The position numbers and the translations under genes are program-made. From Micromussa lordhowensis (taxonomy: Eukaryota > Cnidaria > Anthozoa > Scleractinia > Lobophylliidae), in assembly GCA_964020085.1 (NCBI GenBank), contig OZ026601.1, positions 11,615,759 through 11,679,758 of the forward strand: 64,000 bases of DNA, read 5' to 3'. Below, piece by piece: positions 12,001 through 22,306 of this stretch; position 1 is the stretch's first letter, and each line of letters starts with the position of its first letter. The notes under the pieces were generated by a model. It saw only the letters and a program-made list of their open reading frames with translations, was not told where the DNA came from and did not search any database.

Positions 12001-13935
12001 TTAGCGCAAGAGTTCCATTGCTTGGTCAAAGTTCACGTTTTGATTCTCAAGAAAGGTGAGACGCACGAACATCAGGGATCGGACGACAACGCTGCGTGTG
12101 GACTCGACACGCAAAATGACATTCTTGTCAGCTTCATTGACGGGTATGCGATATTCTGGCATGACGGGTTCGCCATCCATCGGCTTGTAGCTGAAAACAG
12201 TGGGGTTATATGACTTATAGCTGCCAGGTTTACAGTAAGCCTTGACGAGAACGCACCACTGTTGGGATTCAGAAAAGATTCGCTCCGAATAGCAGGCGTG
12301 TGCAGCGTAGAGAATGCTTGGCGAGAGGAAGATTGCTGCCGCCCAGTTGGTAATGCCAAAATGCTTCTCGCCAAGACTGTAGTGGCCCGCTGCCGGCTTA
12401 ATTCCACTCGAGCCAGCAGGGAGGAGGCCCTTCTGTATTATCGACTCTAAATATTTGTAACGAGTTCCATGCCATGCTGTTTCCCAGGTGTTGTGAATAC
12501 GATTCCACTCTGCTCGTGTGTGTGCATCAAGGGTGCGCGGATCTCGAGTAAGTTCCTTCGCTATGACCTCTCCCCGATATTCAATGAGTCGTACGTTCAG
12601 TACAAGGTGCTTTTCTCTAAGCGATGCAGCAACTGATGAAATGTCGTCAGCCGATGCGGTTTGAATCAGACTCCGTATGGCAGGTGTGGCGCTCTCGTCC
12701 AGGGCAGAATTTCCCCACTTGTTTTTGATGTCACTTCTCGCTCCATGTTGAAGTAGAAGTCCAACGACCAGTGCGTGACCGAAATATGCTGCACCATGTA
12801 GGGGCGTGCTTCCATCATTCTGCGCTTCATTGACAGAAGCGCCTTTTTCAAGGAGTAACTTGCACGTGTCATAGAAACCTGATTTGCTTGCTGTGTACAA
12901 CAGTGTCCGCCCGTACTCGTCCCTCTCTTGAACAAGATTACTCTTCTTGTCTATCCGAAGAGTAAGCTCTTTAGTGTGGCCACATGCTGCAAGCATGAAG
13001 TGGTCACGCGTTCTGACCACAAACTCGTCCTTGCCCTGTATTTGCGTGTACCTGCCGGCTGAGGATGTGAGCATATGATAGGCAATAGACACCATCGCAC
13101 GATTCTGGCGCACTGGTTGGGTTATCTTTCTCTTAAAAGCTGCTTTGACAGCCTCTTTAGACACGTCAGATGACTGGAGACCGAGCACGTCCCAGGGGTT
13201 TAAGGGTACAGAAATGACAACCCTGCCTCCTCCTTTAGCTCCGTACGTTGCAACTCGTCTACTAACGTCACTTTCATGATAACCGCCATGGTTACGATTG
13301 GTTGTTGATGGCGGTCCACGATGGGGGGTAGCATGGCGTTTGACGCCCCTTCCTCTTCCTCTTCCTGTACCACCAGCAGAAAAGCCCTCAATTGATTCCC
13401 GGTCGACATCAACTGTAGCTACAGGATTTGTAGCGGGTGCTCTACTCCACCTACCAGTCGAATAGCTTTCTTCAGTAGAAAAAGTGAAGGAAACCGATGT
13501 GCTACTAGTACCATGGCTTTTGGGTAACACAGGTTTGCCACTGCAAATGGTAGCGCCCTTTTCTGCTGCAGATTTGAAACTGGGAGCTGCATAAGCTTTA
13601 TTTGGTTTTACCCCGATAGCGGCTACATCATAACCTCTAGATGGTGTCGTCTTTGAATGAGGATCACCATACCGTCCATTCGATGCTGCATTTAGACTAT
13701 TAGCAGCATAGGTTTTCGGTTTGCTCCCACTTACGGAACATCTCCCCATATATGGCGACGATGGTGTTGAGCTCCAGCTACTGGTTGGATAGCTTCTATG
13801 TAGCGGGCGACTATCGCCATTACCGCAACCATACATGAAGCTTCCAGATGACGGCGAATGGACTTCACTTCTTTTTGTGTATCCTCTTTCTGATGCATGG
13901 TAATGTTCGTTCTTCATTGACAACAAACCTCCCAT
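12001..13935 (-). CDS. J-like / ankyrin / ADP-ribosyltransferase-like protein, single exon, 644 aa
   Basis: Residues 1-245 are Ser/Gly-rich and probably disordered, with an RG run (GRGRGRG) at 191-197. Residues 246-291 resemble a J domain (NPWDVLG.., AAFKRKI.., IAYHMLTS), but the HPD motif is replaced by QPVRQN, so HSP70 activation is unlikely. Ankyrin repeats cover about 338-425 (GRTLLYTASKSG, GSTPLHGAAYFGH). Residues 484-620 look like a PARP/ART fold: AWHGTRYKYLESII (H489), LSPSILYAAHA (Y543) and MPEYRIPV (E594), an H-Y-E triad in PARP order. That suggests ADP-ribosylation activity, but this is inference. A TAG stop directly precedes the ATG, fixing the start. MGG at the N terminus could be myristoylated. 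A decayed paralogue lies at 26880-27960. Confidence 0.85.
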   Translation of the reverse strand: MGGLLSMKNEHYHASERGYTKRSEVHSPSSGSFMYGCGNGDSRPLHRSYPTSSWSSTPSSPYMGRCSVSGSKPKTYAANSLNAASNGRYGDPHSKTTPSRGYDVAAIGVKPNKAYAAPSFKSAAEKGATICSGKPVLPKSHGTSSTSVSFTFSTEESYSTGRWSRAPATNPVATVDVDRESIEGFSAGGTGRGRGRGVKRHATPHRGPPSTTNRNHGGYHESDVSRRVATYGAKGGGRVVISVPLNPWDVLGLQSSDVSKEAVKAAFKRKITQPVRQNRAMVSIAYHMLTSSAGRYTQIQGKDEFVVRTRDHFMLAACGHTKELTLRIDKKSNLVQERDEYGRTLLYTASKSGFYDTCKLLLEKGASVNEAQNDGSTPLHGAAYFGHALVVGLLLQHGARSDIKNKWGNSALDESATPAIRSLIQTASADDISSVAASLREKHLVLNVRLIEYRGEVIAKELTRDPRTLDAHTRAEWNRIHNTWETAWHGTRYKYLESIIQKGLLPAGSSGIKPAAGHYSLGEKHFGITNWAAAIFLSPSILYAAHACYSERIFSESQQWCVLVKAYCKPGSYKSYNPTVFSYKPMDGEPVMPEYRIPVNEADKNVILRVESTRSVVVRSLMFVRLTFLENQNVNFDQAMELLR

Positions 13936-13990
13936 CTAACGACAAAGGTTATTGATTATAATTATCGTAGAGATATTTCACAGTAACTAC

Positions 13991-14133
13991 ATTAATAAAT
14001 TGATTATTTGAATATTGAACTCGCTAGTCATTTCAAAAATCAATATGAAATTGATTTGTTTTAACATTAGACCCATTAGCTGTATTCTTGGAAAGACTAG
14101 TGGGTTCAATATTCAAATAATCAATTCATTAAT
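13991..14133. repeat. Hairpin-forming inverted repeat upstream of the ART-like gene
   Basis: Arms 13991-14029 and 14095-14133 are reverse complements with few mismatches (ATTGATTATTTGAATATTGA core). It lies just upstream of the ATG at 13935 (minus strand), so it sits in the promoter or 5' UTR. Confidence 0.7.
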
Positions 14134-14291
14134 GTAATCTTAAGGGGAACGTTTCACGTGGTTTGGCTGTAATGTAATGTATTGTGCTGGAAAATATGTG
14201 AAACCCTATTTATAATGATGCGAAATGCTGTCATCAGGCCAATTTGTACATTGCTCTTAATGAATCTTGTATCTTGGGATTCTAAAAACAC

Positions 14292-14466
14292 TTAAGGTGC
14301 GTTTCTTTGGGGTGATCTGGATCAGGATCAGTGATCCAAGATCTGTCTGGATCATGGTGCATCAAAGGAGACGATGAATTCACTCTGGTCGCGGATTCAT
14401 CGGTTCCTTCAATCTTGGCTCGGTGATGATCCTGATCCAGATCACCCCAAAGGAATGCACCCTTAG
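14292..14466. mobile_element. MITE with ~40-bp TIRs
   Basis: Left arm from 14292 (AAGGTGCGTTTCTTTGGGGT...) and right arm 14427-14466 (ending AAAGGAATGCACCCTTAG) are reverse complements over about 40 bp. The interior has no coding potential. Confidence 0.7.
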
Positions 14467-14580
14467 AGTCACTAGAGAACGATTTGTGCATACTGAAGCG
14501 CTTATCACTCGATGAAATATTCCACTGATCATGAACGCGTGATGAGTACTAATAAGACTTAACACGACCTTCAGTGGAGT

Positions 14581-14862
14581 CATAGTTAATAGAGGGGAAT
14601 GGTTATGAAACTCGTCAATGCTCTTTGTTTTATGTTTTTGTTCGCGTTTTTGGCCTTGACCCTGCACAAAACACAATAGTGGTTTACTCCGTACTGAGGA
14701 ACCAACCAATAGAAACGTGTTGGTTACGTAATTCATGCATAGTGTATGAGCACAAAACAAAAGATTGTGCAGGGTCGTGGACCTTCAACATAAATCTTGG
14801 CATTTTTGTTTGTTCCTTTGATGTTTTCCGGGCTTCCTAAGCAGTCCCCTCTATTAACTATG
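14581..14862. mobile_element. MITE with short TIRs
   Basis: CATAGTTAATAGAGGGGA (14581-14598) matches the reverse complement TCCCCTCTATTAACTATG (14845-14862) exactly. The interior includes ACCAACCAATAG near 14704. Non-coding. Confidence 0.6.
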
Positions 14863-15071
14863 GTGGAGTGTTGTGTATTCAGGTGTCTGCTTATAAGGAA
14901 CGATTCAACACAACACTCTGAAACTGAAGATAGAACTAGCTCAAAAGTTGTACATTGGGGCCCTCTTTGCCTATGTTTATATACGTATATATATGTATTG
15001 GAGGAGTATAGCTAGTCTGAATTACAATTATAACATAACTAAAGCAAAGCGTGCGCTCTGATTGGTTGATT

Positions 15072-15196
15072 CAGCGTCTACTATTTGCCCATGGGTGTAT
15101 GCTGATGACGTGTGTACTAATGTTTACAAAGCGCAAAAATTTTGACAGACATTGTTTCCAAAGTAATGTCCGACGTCCCTTTTGCCAGAAATGCGG
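15072..15196 (+). repeat. Outer inverted arm, left (pairs with 22563-22684)
   Basis: About 125 bp with recognisable reverse-complement identity to 22563-22684 (shared blocks GACAGACATTGTTTCCAAAG and TAATGTTTACAAAG). The two arms bracket the Ngaro element, a DUF3504 remnant and nested MITEs. Confidence 0.65.
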
Positions 15197-15400
15197 AACT
15201 GTCCTCACAGTTGTCTAAAGATTACACAGAACGTCCATTCTTCGATAAACTTTTTTTTTGTTTTTTGTTTTTGTTTTAAATAAACTTTTTATTTATTTAT
15301 CCGCAATACTTAACAATAGTAACATTACTTACAATAATAACATAATGTCTACAACAGTACAATGAACAAAGTTACAGTACATAACAAGGAAAAAAAATTA

Positions 15401-15495
15401 TTTATCGAGTTGCTGGTGTGCAGTCGGTTGTCATGAATGAATTTTCGCGCGCTTGTTTTCTCATGTCATGTAAGACAACACGAACATTTTCAATG
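15401..15495 (+). repeat. Inner inverted arm, left (pairs with 21055-21154)
   Basis: Shares TGGTGTGCAGTCGGTTGTCA and CATGTCATGTAAGAC-like blocks with the reverse complement of 21055-21154. Together with the outer arms this suggests that the Ngaro element (15621-21009) split an older foldback element. Confidence 0.65.
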
Positions 15496-15620
15496 TTCCC
15501 ATGTCTCAATGTTATGTTGTAACTCAATCGTGTACGCCATGGCTCTTATCATTTGTTAAATGGTAAAAGTGCATCCATAACTGGATAGTGTACGTTGTGT
15601 CGTTTACCATTTGTTTCATA

Positions 15621-15927
15621 ATTAACAACTTCAGACGCTTATCTAAGTACACAATAAAGTTGACAACCATCTGGCAGTAAATGGGACTAAGGTTGTTGGG
15701 TGCACCCTGGCAACACCCCTGTAAATGGTACATGATAATAGGGGTGGTAGCAACACACCCCACAAGTGATGGATGAGCCAACAAGTGTGGCGCGTGCCAC
15801 ACCTAGAAATAAGGGATGAGCCAACGAGTGTGGCGCATGCCACACCCGGGTAGATATAAGCCTGAGGTGGGGTCAGGGTCCCACCCGGCCTGCTACGTGT
15901 GAAGCTAAGTGGCAGGTGTGCACCCAA
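15621..15927 (-). repeat. Ngaro split repeat B, outer copy
   Basis: 307 bp. Matches 16432-16738 with a single difference noticed by eye (an A/G at about 15806). Confidence 0.85.
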
Positions 15928-15971
15928 CCCTGTAGTCCAGCTGTTTATTGTTAAAGGGTGGGGGAGGCGGG

Positions 15972-16428
15972 AAAATAAGACAAAACGCAAACTAGATTGC
16001 ACCAGTGAAACTCGAGACAACCCAAAGGCGTTGTTCGGTATGAGAACATGGAGCGGTAATAATAAATGATAACTTGATATCGTTTATCACGTGTCCATTA
16101 CACATAATAACAGAGTCTGTTGTTTAGGCTGCCCACATCTTGACACGCAAACCAAGAACAAGCACATAAGGCGAAGAAATGAACAGATCCCAATTATTCT
16201 TCTAAAATGAGGTTGTTATTGAAGTTCCAAGGACCAACTAATGTTTAGCTCACACACATCAATGAGTAATGTCTGCTTATGTAACTGTCTTTCGTGACTT
16301 AATAACGAGTGTTGACAATTGTTAAACCTCGACAGATATGAGTGTAGTACAGTGTGGCTAAGGAATGACACATATGTGTGACATCTATACAACGCTTTAA
16401 GTTGTTAACTCTATTTTACAAGTAAAAT
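15972..16428 (-). repeat. Ngaro split repeat A, internal copy
   Basis: 457 bp. Matches 20556-21009 with about half a dozen substitutions and one 3-bp gap (GTCTGTTGTTTAGG versus GTCTGTTTAGG). Confidence 0.85.
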
Positions 16429-16431
16429 TCC

Positions 16432-16738
16432 ATTAACAACTTCAGACGCTTATCTAAGTACACAATAAAGTTGACAACCATCTGGCAGTAAATGGGACTA
16501 AGGTTGTTGGGTGCACCCTGGCAACACCCCTGTAAATGGTACATGATAATAGGGGTGGTAGCAACACACCCCACAAGTGATGGATGAGCCAACAAGTGTG
16601 GCGCGTGCCACACCTGGAAATAAGGGATGAGCCAACGAGTGTGGCGCATGCCACACCCGGGTAGATATAAGCCTGAGGTGGGGTCAGGGTCCCACCCGGC
16701 CTGCTACGTGTGAAGCTAAGTGGCAGGTGTGCACCCAA
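16432..16738 (-). repeat. Ngaro split repeat B, inner copy
   Basis: 307 bp. Follows directly downstream (minus strand) of the recombinase ORF and pairs with 15621-15927. Confidence 0.85.
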
Positions 16739-16850
16739 ATTAATTCCCAACTACTGCTCAGAATACATGTAAATAATACTATTATGTCAAATGAATACAG
16801 CGTCCTTGTTGAGGGTTCCAGACGGACTGTGCTCCTGCAGCTGCATTGGC

Positions 16851-17762
16851 TCACAGGCCTGGTACTTTCTGAAGAATAGACGAAGGAGTCCGGATGTAAA
16901 GAGCAAAGCAATTGCTGGACCATCTACCAAGAGTCTGAATGAGCCAGGGAGGTAAGCCAGCCTCGGCTGCTGTTGTAGCTGCCCCGATTCGAAAGCTGTG
17001 GGAGGCGTAAAGCTCTGTTGGAATGTGTAGGCGTTTGAGAAGAAGACGAAGTGTGGAGGTTACTTGGGCTCTGGTGAGGTAGAGGCCAGACTGGAATATG
17101 TAGAAGGGGCCATCCGAGTTGGAGGGATGATGAGCCATGTTTTTTTTAATCGCACGAACTGCACATACAGAGCGGCCTGATGGGGCAATCTGGAGGGAGC
17201 AACCCTGGCGATACGGGGCTGTTTTGGAGGACTTGAGGTGTAGACTTAGGGAGCCATCAGAGTTAAAGGATATATCATTGCCACTGAGGTTTGACAGTGC
17301 ATTGAAGTGGGAGGTGGATGGTGATGTAAACTCACTTGAGCGTAGGAAAGCGAAGAAGGCCAATGTGAAGGCAGACCATAGCATGAATTTGTCACGCGGA
17401 AGGATGTTAGGTGCTTGTGCCAGCTCAATCTTGAGTTTCCGAAGGAGGGACTTGGTGATCGGTAGGCGGCGTTTGGAGGAAAGGCCTACACTGCGTTTGA
17501 TGCCCCGCAGAAGTAGATGGAGTAATGGGGCATCCTGGAATGGGTCAGGGAGGTTGTTCGCAATGTGAAAGAAACGAATGCTACAACTTGACAGTTCTGT
17601 AGGAAACTTGGTCAGCCAAGAAGGCAGCAAAATAACGGAGAGTAGATTCTGTAGCTGGGAAACTCTGCCATTGCCGAAAGTTGCAGAAACTGACGTACCT
17701 CCGCACGCCAGCCGAGTAAGTGCGACGAGTGGAGTCAGCAATGGCCTGAGACTGGAGGAACG
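16851..17762 (-). pseudogene. Ngaro tyrosine recombinase (frameshifted)
   Basis: The C-terminal catalytic region is readable from about 17570 to 16851. It includes LRSSEF (first Arg), SHSFRIGAATTAAEAG (His-x-x-Arg), LGRWSS and ALYIRTP (nucleophilic Tyr), so the R-H-R-W-Y residues are present. The N-terminal part (DPLERRLAFLQSQ, STRRTYSAGV, FRQWQSFPATESTLRYFAA) is in another frame and hits TAG near 17576, so at least one frameshift separates it from the catalytic part. In related elements RH and YR form one polyprotein. The role would be integration of the circular cDNA. Confidence 0.85.
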
Positions 17763-18480
17763 CTAGACGACGCTCCAGAGGGTCCTGGCTGATGGAGGGA
17801 TAGGTGTTAGTGTTAGGTCTGCTGCTGGGGCGAGCTGGTGGAACCGCACCATCTGCAAACGGGATAAAGAGTCAGCAATTGAGTTATCGGTACCAGCAAT
17901 ATGAGAGACAAGGATAGTGAAATGGTTAGTAGCACCACTGAAAAATATGGAGCGGACAAGGTGCATGATGTCGGGGTCTCGGGAAGTGCCAGAAGCCCAG
18001 ATATCGACGACTGCCTGATTATCGCAGTGAAAGAGGATTTTCTTTCCCGACCACGAATGACCCCACAAGAGGCAGGCGAGAGCAATAGGGTAGAGCTCCT
18101 TCCATTGGATAGAACGACCTTGAAGAGGGGGTGGCCAGGTGTCAGCAATCCAATGACCAGAGTAGTAAATGCCATAACCAAGGGTCCCTGATGCATCTGT
18201 AAAGAGGGCCAAATCTGGAGATCTTGACCAGTAAGGATCAGGAATAATCGCTCGGCCATTCCAAGTGGGAAGGAATCGTTGCCACCAGACAAGATCGCGG
18301 CGAGCCTCAAGATTCATAGAAATGTGGTGGCGAGGGAGCCTAGCAGTTGTGCTTAGGTCAATAAGGCGACGCAGGAATATGCGCCCTGCAGGGATGACGC
18401 GACAAGCAAAGTTAAGTTTGCCAATGAGGGACAGCAACTCACGCTTTTGGCACTTTTTACGAGACGACGAAGACTTAAGG
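17763..18480 (-). pseudogene. Ngaro RNase H domain (and RT thumb)
   Basis: RT connection SLIGKLNFACRVIPAGR is followed by an RNase H domain: FTDASGTLGYGIYY (Asp), WKELYPIALA (Glu), FHCDNQAVVDIW (Asp) and IAGTDNSIADSLSR (Asp). All four catalytic acids are visible. The frame runs out of register just before the recombinase. Its upstream end joins the RT deletion scar near 18515. Confidence 0.85.
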
Positions 18481-18514
18481 TCAGCAAGAAGCTCCTTAAG
18501 TTTATCGTCTGGTA

Positions 18515-19185
18515 GGGCAGTGCATGAGATCTGTAATCATGTAATTGTTTTTGAGAATCTATTTAAAGGCATCGGCGAGACGGTTAAAAAGGTATGGAGA
18601 CGAGCGCAAGCCAAAGGGTAAACGAAGGTCGATGTAGTATTGGCCCTCCCAATGAATGCCAAGAAGGTCCAAGTCAGCTGGGTGAACTGGGCAGAGGCGA
18701 AAGGCGTGTTTGATGTCAAGTTTAGCCATCAGAGCGTTTTGGCCGTGCCGGGCAACAAGAGCAAGGGCTTGATCAAAGGTGGCATACTGTAATGTGTAGA
18801 TGTCCCTAGATATGTAGTCATTCACAGAGGAGCCATAAGGGGAGGAGAGATCCATGATAATGCGCCATGGTACAACCCCTAGTGGGGAGCATTGGAGATT
18901 TTGAATCGGAGGCTCTTGAAACAGACCGGCAGTGTGGGCACGAGATACTTCTTTAGCTAGTGCGTCAGAGACTGCTTGAAGATGGAGTGTAGCCGACTTT
19001 TAAAGAATAGGAGTGACTCTGGGGGCACGAGGACCAGTGTAACCCAGGCGACATCCCCACTGAAGGTCATTGAGGAGATCTGAAGTGAACTTCTGGTTAG
19101 GGTAATTTTTTAGTTCTGTACAGAGGTTAGGGGTGACAATGGGGGTAGTAGGGGGACTGAGCAAAGGTGGGGTGTGAGACGAATC
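18515..19185 (-). pseudogene. Ngaro reverse transcriptase, YxDD region deleted
   Basis: The N-terminal part is readable from about 19185 (NLCTELKNYPNQKF, FTSDLLNDLQWGC) with a TAA at about 19001. It continues as AVSDALAKEVSRAHTAG and MAKLDIKHAFRLCPVH, then LRLPFGLRSSPYLFNRLADA. A TAG follows at 18559 where a Trp codon is expected. The sequence then jumps from ITDLMH straight to LPDDKLKELLADLK in another frame. The catalytic Y-x-D-D segment and several tens of residues after it are absent. RT activity is impossible from this copy. Confidence 0.85.
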
Positions 19186-19954
19186 AGACTAATTTATGAC
19201 ACTGGAAGCCAGGGTGATTTCCGCCGCATTCGGGCTTGTTGCAGATGTGTTGGAACTGGCAATTAGGTCTCCGGCAGAGGCGACGGTTGAAGTCGCGGCA
19301 GATTGACCATCTTGCATTTGGCTGGGGCTGAGAGGCTTGCGGAGGCGAGTTGACGGTGCTTGCGCTGGATTTAACGGGGTCAGGCGTGGTCGGAGTGGAG
19401 GAGGCGTTTCCGAAGGGCCCTCCTGTTGAGGGGCGAAAGGGCTGGGTTGATTTAGGGCGCGAAAGACAGGCAACAGTGCGATGGCCATAGGAGTGGCATG
19501 TGATGCAAAAAGGTAGAGTTTCTTCCTTCAGAATGTCATTGTTAAGCTGCTCATTGATCTTAGACCAGGATGTGGAGAGGTTGGAGGCAGCCATGTGACG
19601 GAAGGCTGTGTCATACATTAGCCAGGCAGAGGACTTGAATTTGCGGCTAAACGTGCAAATCTGATCCTGATATGCTAAGAGATCAGGGGCTAGATGAGGG
19701 AAGCCAGAGAAGAGGGTACGAACGTAGAGGTTCCAAGCCTCGAGCCATGACAAAAGGCCATTGATACGACTCTTCTTTTGTTGGGAGGGGACAAATGAGA
19801 GCGTAGAAGTGTCTTTGGGGTTGATGGCCAGGGTAAAATTATCAGATGATGAAGAAGTATGGACAGGATACATGTTAGAGAAAAGAAGATCGGTAAAGTC
19901 AACGTACTCACGTTTTAGGATCTTGTTTTTAATCTTCTGTGGAAGATGCGGCAA
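19184..19954 (-). pseudogene. Ngaro Gag-like protein with CCCH zinc finger
   Basis: 256 aa open frame. The central part is a DIRS-type capsid region (LLSWLEAWNLYVRTL, AWLMYDTAFRHMAA). The C terminus has CRDFNRRLCRRPNCQFQH, a C-x7-C-x4-C-x3-H finger, followed by CNKPECGGNHPGFQC. It probably packages the RNA. It may have been continuous with the SAP-like ORF upstream (20142-20567). Confidence 0.75.
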
Positions 19955-20141
19955 TTGTGGATCCGATGGGTTACTTTGCGGACGTGCTACCGGAAGTAAA
20001 CTCGACGGAAGTAAGCCAGGCGTGACAGTGCTCGCTTCCAGGGGCCTGGGACCTAATGGATTGCAGGAAGATAGGACGCCATCTTGTTGAAGAGCATTTT
20101 GTGCTCCTGGTTGGTTTGAGACGCTGACTGGAGAGAGGGGT

Positions 20142-20567
20142 TCAGCAGTATTTTCCCCCGCAGGTCGATGGGACTCGTGGCATACGTCGGGTCGATGGGA
20201 CGGCTTCAGCTATATGAACACGAAGCTGGTCGAGTTGGCCGCTCGTGAACTTTTGACTTGTGTTAGCTGCTTCTACGGCGACATTCTGCGGCTGGAAGGG
20301 GGTGTTTGCCTGATCGACTGTTGCGGCGGGTTGACGAGGCAGACTGTTGTTGTCGTTCTCGAAAATCCGTTGGGCCACCTGAGCCTTGGTGCCGGTTGTT
20401 ACGAGATTGCGAGCCGAGGCCAACAACAGTAAAGACTTCTTGGGCAAGGCTTGCAAGTCCTGGAATGACATGGCCTTTGGGTCGAAGCTTTTCGCACGAT
20501 TGCGGCGATTGGAGTGGCGACGCATGATGAAAATAACGAGAGTTTCGAGGCTCGAAAAATAAGACAA
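20142..20567 (-). CDS. Ngaro 5' ORF with SAP-like motif
   Basis: The N-terminal half contains LQALPKKSLLLLASARNL followed by TGTKAQVAQRIFEND, which fits the SAP (helix-extended-loop-helix) DNA-binding motif. It begins inside or next to repeat A (20556-21009). Probably the N-terminal part of Gag. It is open as it stands, though the element is defective. Confidence 0.6.
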   Translation of the reverse strand: MSYFSSLETLVIFIMRRHSNRRNRAKSFDPKAMSFQDLQALPKKSLLLLASARNLVTTGTKAQVAQRIFENDNNSLPRQPAATVDQANTPFQPQNVAVEAANTSQKFTSGQLDQLRVHIAEAVPSTRRMPRVPSTCGGKYC

Positions 20568-21009
20568 AACGCAAACTAGATTGCACTAGTGAAACTCGAG
20601 ACAACACAAAGGCGTTGTTCGGTATGAGAACATGGAGCGGTAATAATAAATGATAACTTGATATCGTTTATCACGTGCCCATTACACATAATAACAGAGT
20701 CTGTTTAGGCTGCCCACATCTTGACACGCAAACCAAGAACAAGCATATAAGGCGAAGAAATGAACAGATCCCAATTATTCTTCTAAAATGAAGTTGTTAT
20801 TGAAGTTCCAAGGACCAACTAATGTTTAGCTCACACACATCAATGAGTAATGTCTGCTTATGTAACTGTCTTTCGTGACTTAATAACGAGTGTTGACAAT
20901 TGTTAAACCTCGACAGATATGAGTGTAGTACAGTGTGGCTAAGGAATGACACATATGTGTGACATCTATACAACGCTTTAAGTTGTTAACTCTATTTTAC
21001 AAGTAAAAT
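20556..21009 (-). repeat. Ngaro split repeat A, terminal copy
   Basis: 454 bp at the 5' end of the element (minus strand). Pairs with 15972-16428. Confidence 0.85.
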
Positions 21010-21054
21010 ACCACATAACTTTGAGACACTGGAACAAAAGGAGTCTTTTTATAG

Positions 21055-21154
21055 CTACATCACAAAAACTGCTCGTGTAGTCTTACATGACAAGAGAAAA
21101 CAAGCCCGCGAAAGTTCATTCCTGACAACCGACTGCACACCAGGAACTTGATAA
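21055..21154 (-). repeat. Inner inverted arm, right
   Basis: Reverse-complement partner of 15401-15495. It lies 46 bp beyond the Ngaro end. Confidence 0.65.
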
Positions 21155-21436
21155 AGTTTATTCACGTTTCCTGAAATATCGATCAAAATCCTCTTTCTAA
21201 GGTCTGTATTTAACAACCGGTGAAATAGTCCAGCAGAATTATGAACAAACCGAAGAAATTAGAAAACCGTTCAAAATTATTTAAAAATGGACTGAATTTC
21301 AGATCGATTCAGAGGAGGAACCGTTGAATACAATTGTCACGTTTTGAATAGTGCATTCGCCGATTAACAAATTGACGTCAGTTTTTCATGCGTCTGTCCT
21401 GTTATTGATCATAAATTTCGTCATCACATTGTCAAA

Positions 21437-21593
21437 GTAGCTGTGGATCTTTTACGATAACAAATGGTCGAATTGCCCGCTGTCGCTCGCTGACGCGTCG
21501 CACGAATTTCAAATACATGTGTCTGTCCGCATATTGACGATAAAAATTAGCCAATGAGCGCGCGAGAATTTCTGCAGTTATCGTAAAAAGAGA
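21437..21593. repeat. MITE-like body with inverted arms
   Basis: TTTTACGATAAC near 21442 pairs with GTTATCGTAAAA near 21578. GCCAATGAGCGCGCG lies about 30 bp inside the right arm. It resembles the 'body' part of the hairpin elements, but no adjacent hairpin is visible. Confidence 0.45.
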
Positions 21594-22306
21594 GATTTCC
21601 TTGCCACTCGTTTGGTCTGGAACGACGTGGATTGCTGAAAAGTTTCTGATGGCTGGCTGTGATTGTTGGCGGATGGAGAAAAGGATCTCGGCAAGACTTG
21701 GCTGCAGTTATGGACCTGTGAGGTCGAAGGCCGCGAATTGTAGCTTACCAGAGACTGCTGATTGAAATGGCCATGATATGGCGGTTTGAAATCCAGAGAG
21801 TGATGGCAGTGGCTTTTACACAATGGTTTGTGCAGATTTTGGATTATCATGCTTCTTCGCTGATGGTCTTGATCATTTTAGCGAGGCTGTTTATTCCAAG
21901 CGGATGTTTCTTTGATAATTCATCGTGACTCATGGATGTGTAGTTTCTTCCAGCCGCATCGATTTCAGACTTGAAGCTGTTCGTTGTAAAGTTCCTTTGC
22001 CCTTCAAGGCCCCTTCTATAGATAAAACAAGACGACATGAAACCAAACGTTCCTTAGCAAGGAAAGCAGTGACGACAAGGACAACACTTCGCTTGATTTC
22101 AGCTTCTGGAGTTCTTCTTCCTCGATAGCAGGTTTGTGCGAGACATTTTCTTTGCCGCTTCGTTTTAGATTTTTTATTTGCGTATCTAGCATGAGGTTTG
22201 ATCTTGCAAATCTTGGGTCAGTTGAAATTTGTAAGCCTCTGCTAAATGGCAGGGCATTGAGATATCTTTCTTTATAAAATAATTGAGCCACTACGCGCGC
22301 TCTCAT
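21578..22306 (-). pseudogene. DUF3504 (Crypton-like/KIAA1958-like) tyrosine recombinase remnant 1
   Basis: The order on the minus strand is LQISTDPRFARSNLMLD, PAIEEEELQKLKSSEVLS, NVWFHVVLFY, then in another frame RRGLEGQRNFTTNSFK, DAAGRNYTSMSHDELSKKHP and LAKMIKTISEEA. After a further break comes a region ending SLVSYNSRPSTSQ. These blocks are characteristic of DUF3504 recombinases. Several frameshifts and a deletion between the TISEEA block and the Tyr region make it non-functional. Confidence 0.75.

Larger units (their letters stand above)
15621..21009 (-). mobile_element. Ngaro-type (DIRS order) tyrosine-recombinase retroelement
   Basis: Read on the minus strand the order is: repeat copy (20556-21009), two Gag-like ORFs, reverse transcriptase, RNase H, tyrosine recombinase, second repeat (16432-16738), copy of the first repeat (15972-16428), a 44-bp spacer, then copy of the second repeat (15621-15927). 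This A1-ORFs-B1-A2-B2 arrangement is the split direct repeat structure of Ngaro/PAT-like elements, which integrate by tyrosine recombinase rather than a DDE integrase. Repeat copies are almost identical, but the ORFs carry stops, frameshifts and a deletion in RT, so this copy cannot be autonomous. No SGNH hydrolase or methyltransferase ORF was seen. Confidence 0.88.

Noticed and set aside
15524..16750. Repeated minus ORFs with identical peptides
   Set aside because: They are translations of the Ngaro split repeats, not protein genes.
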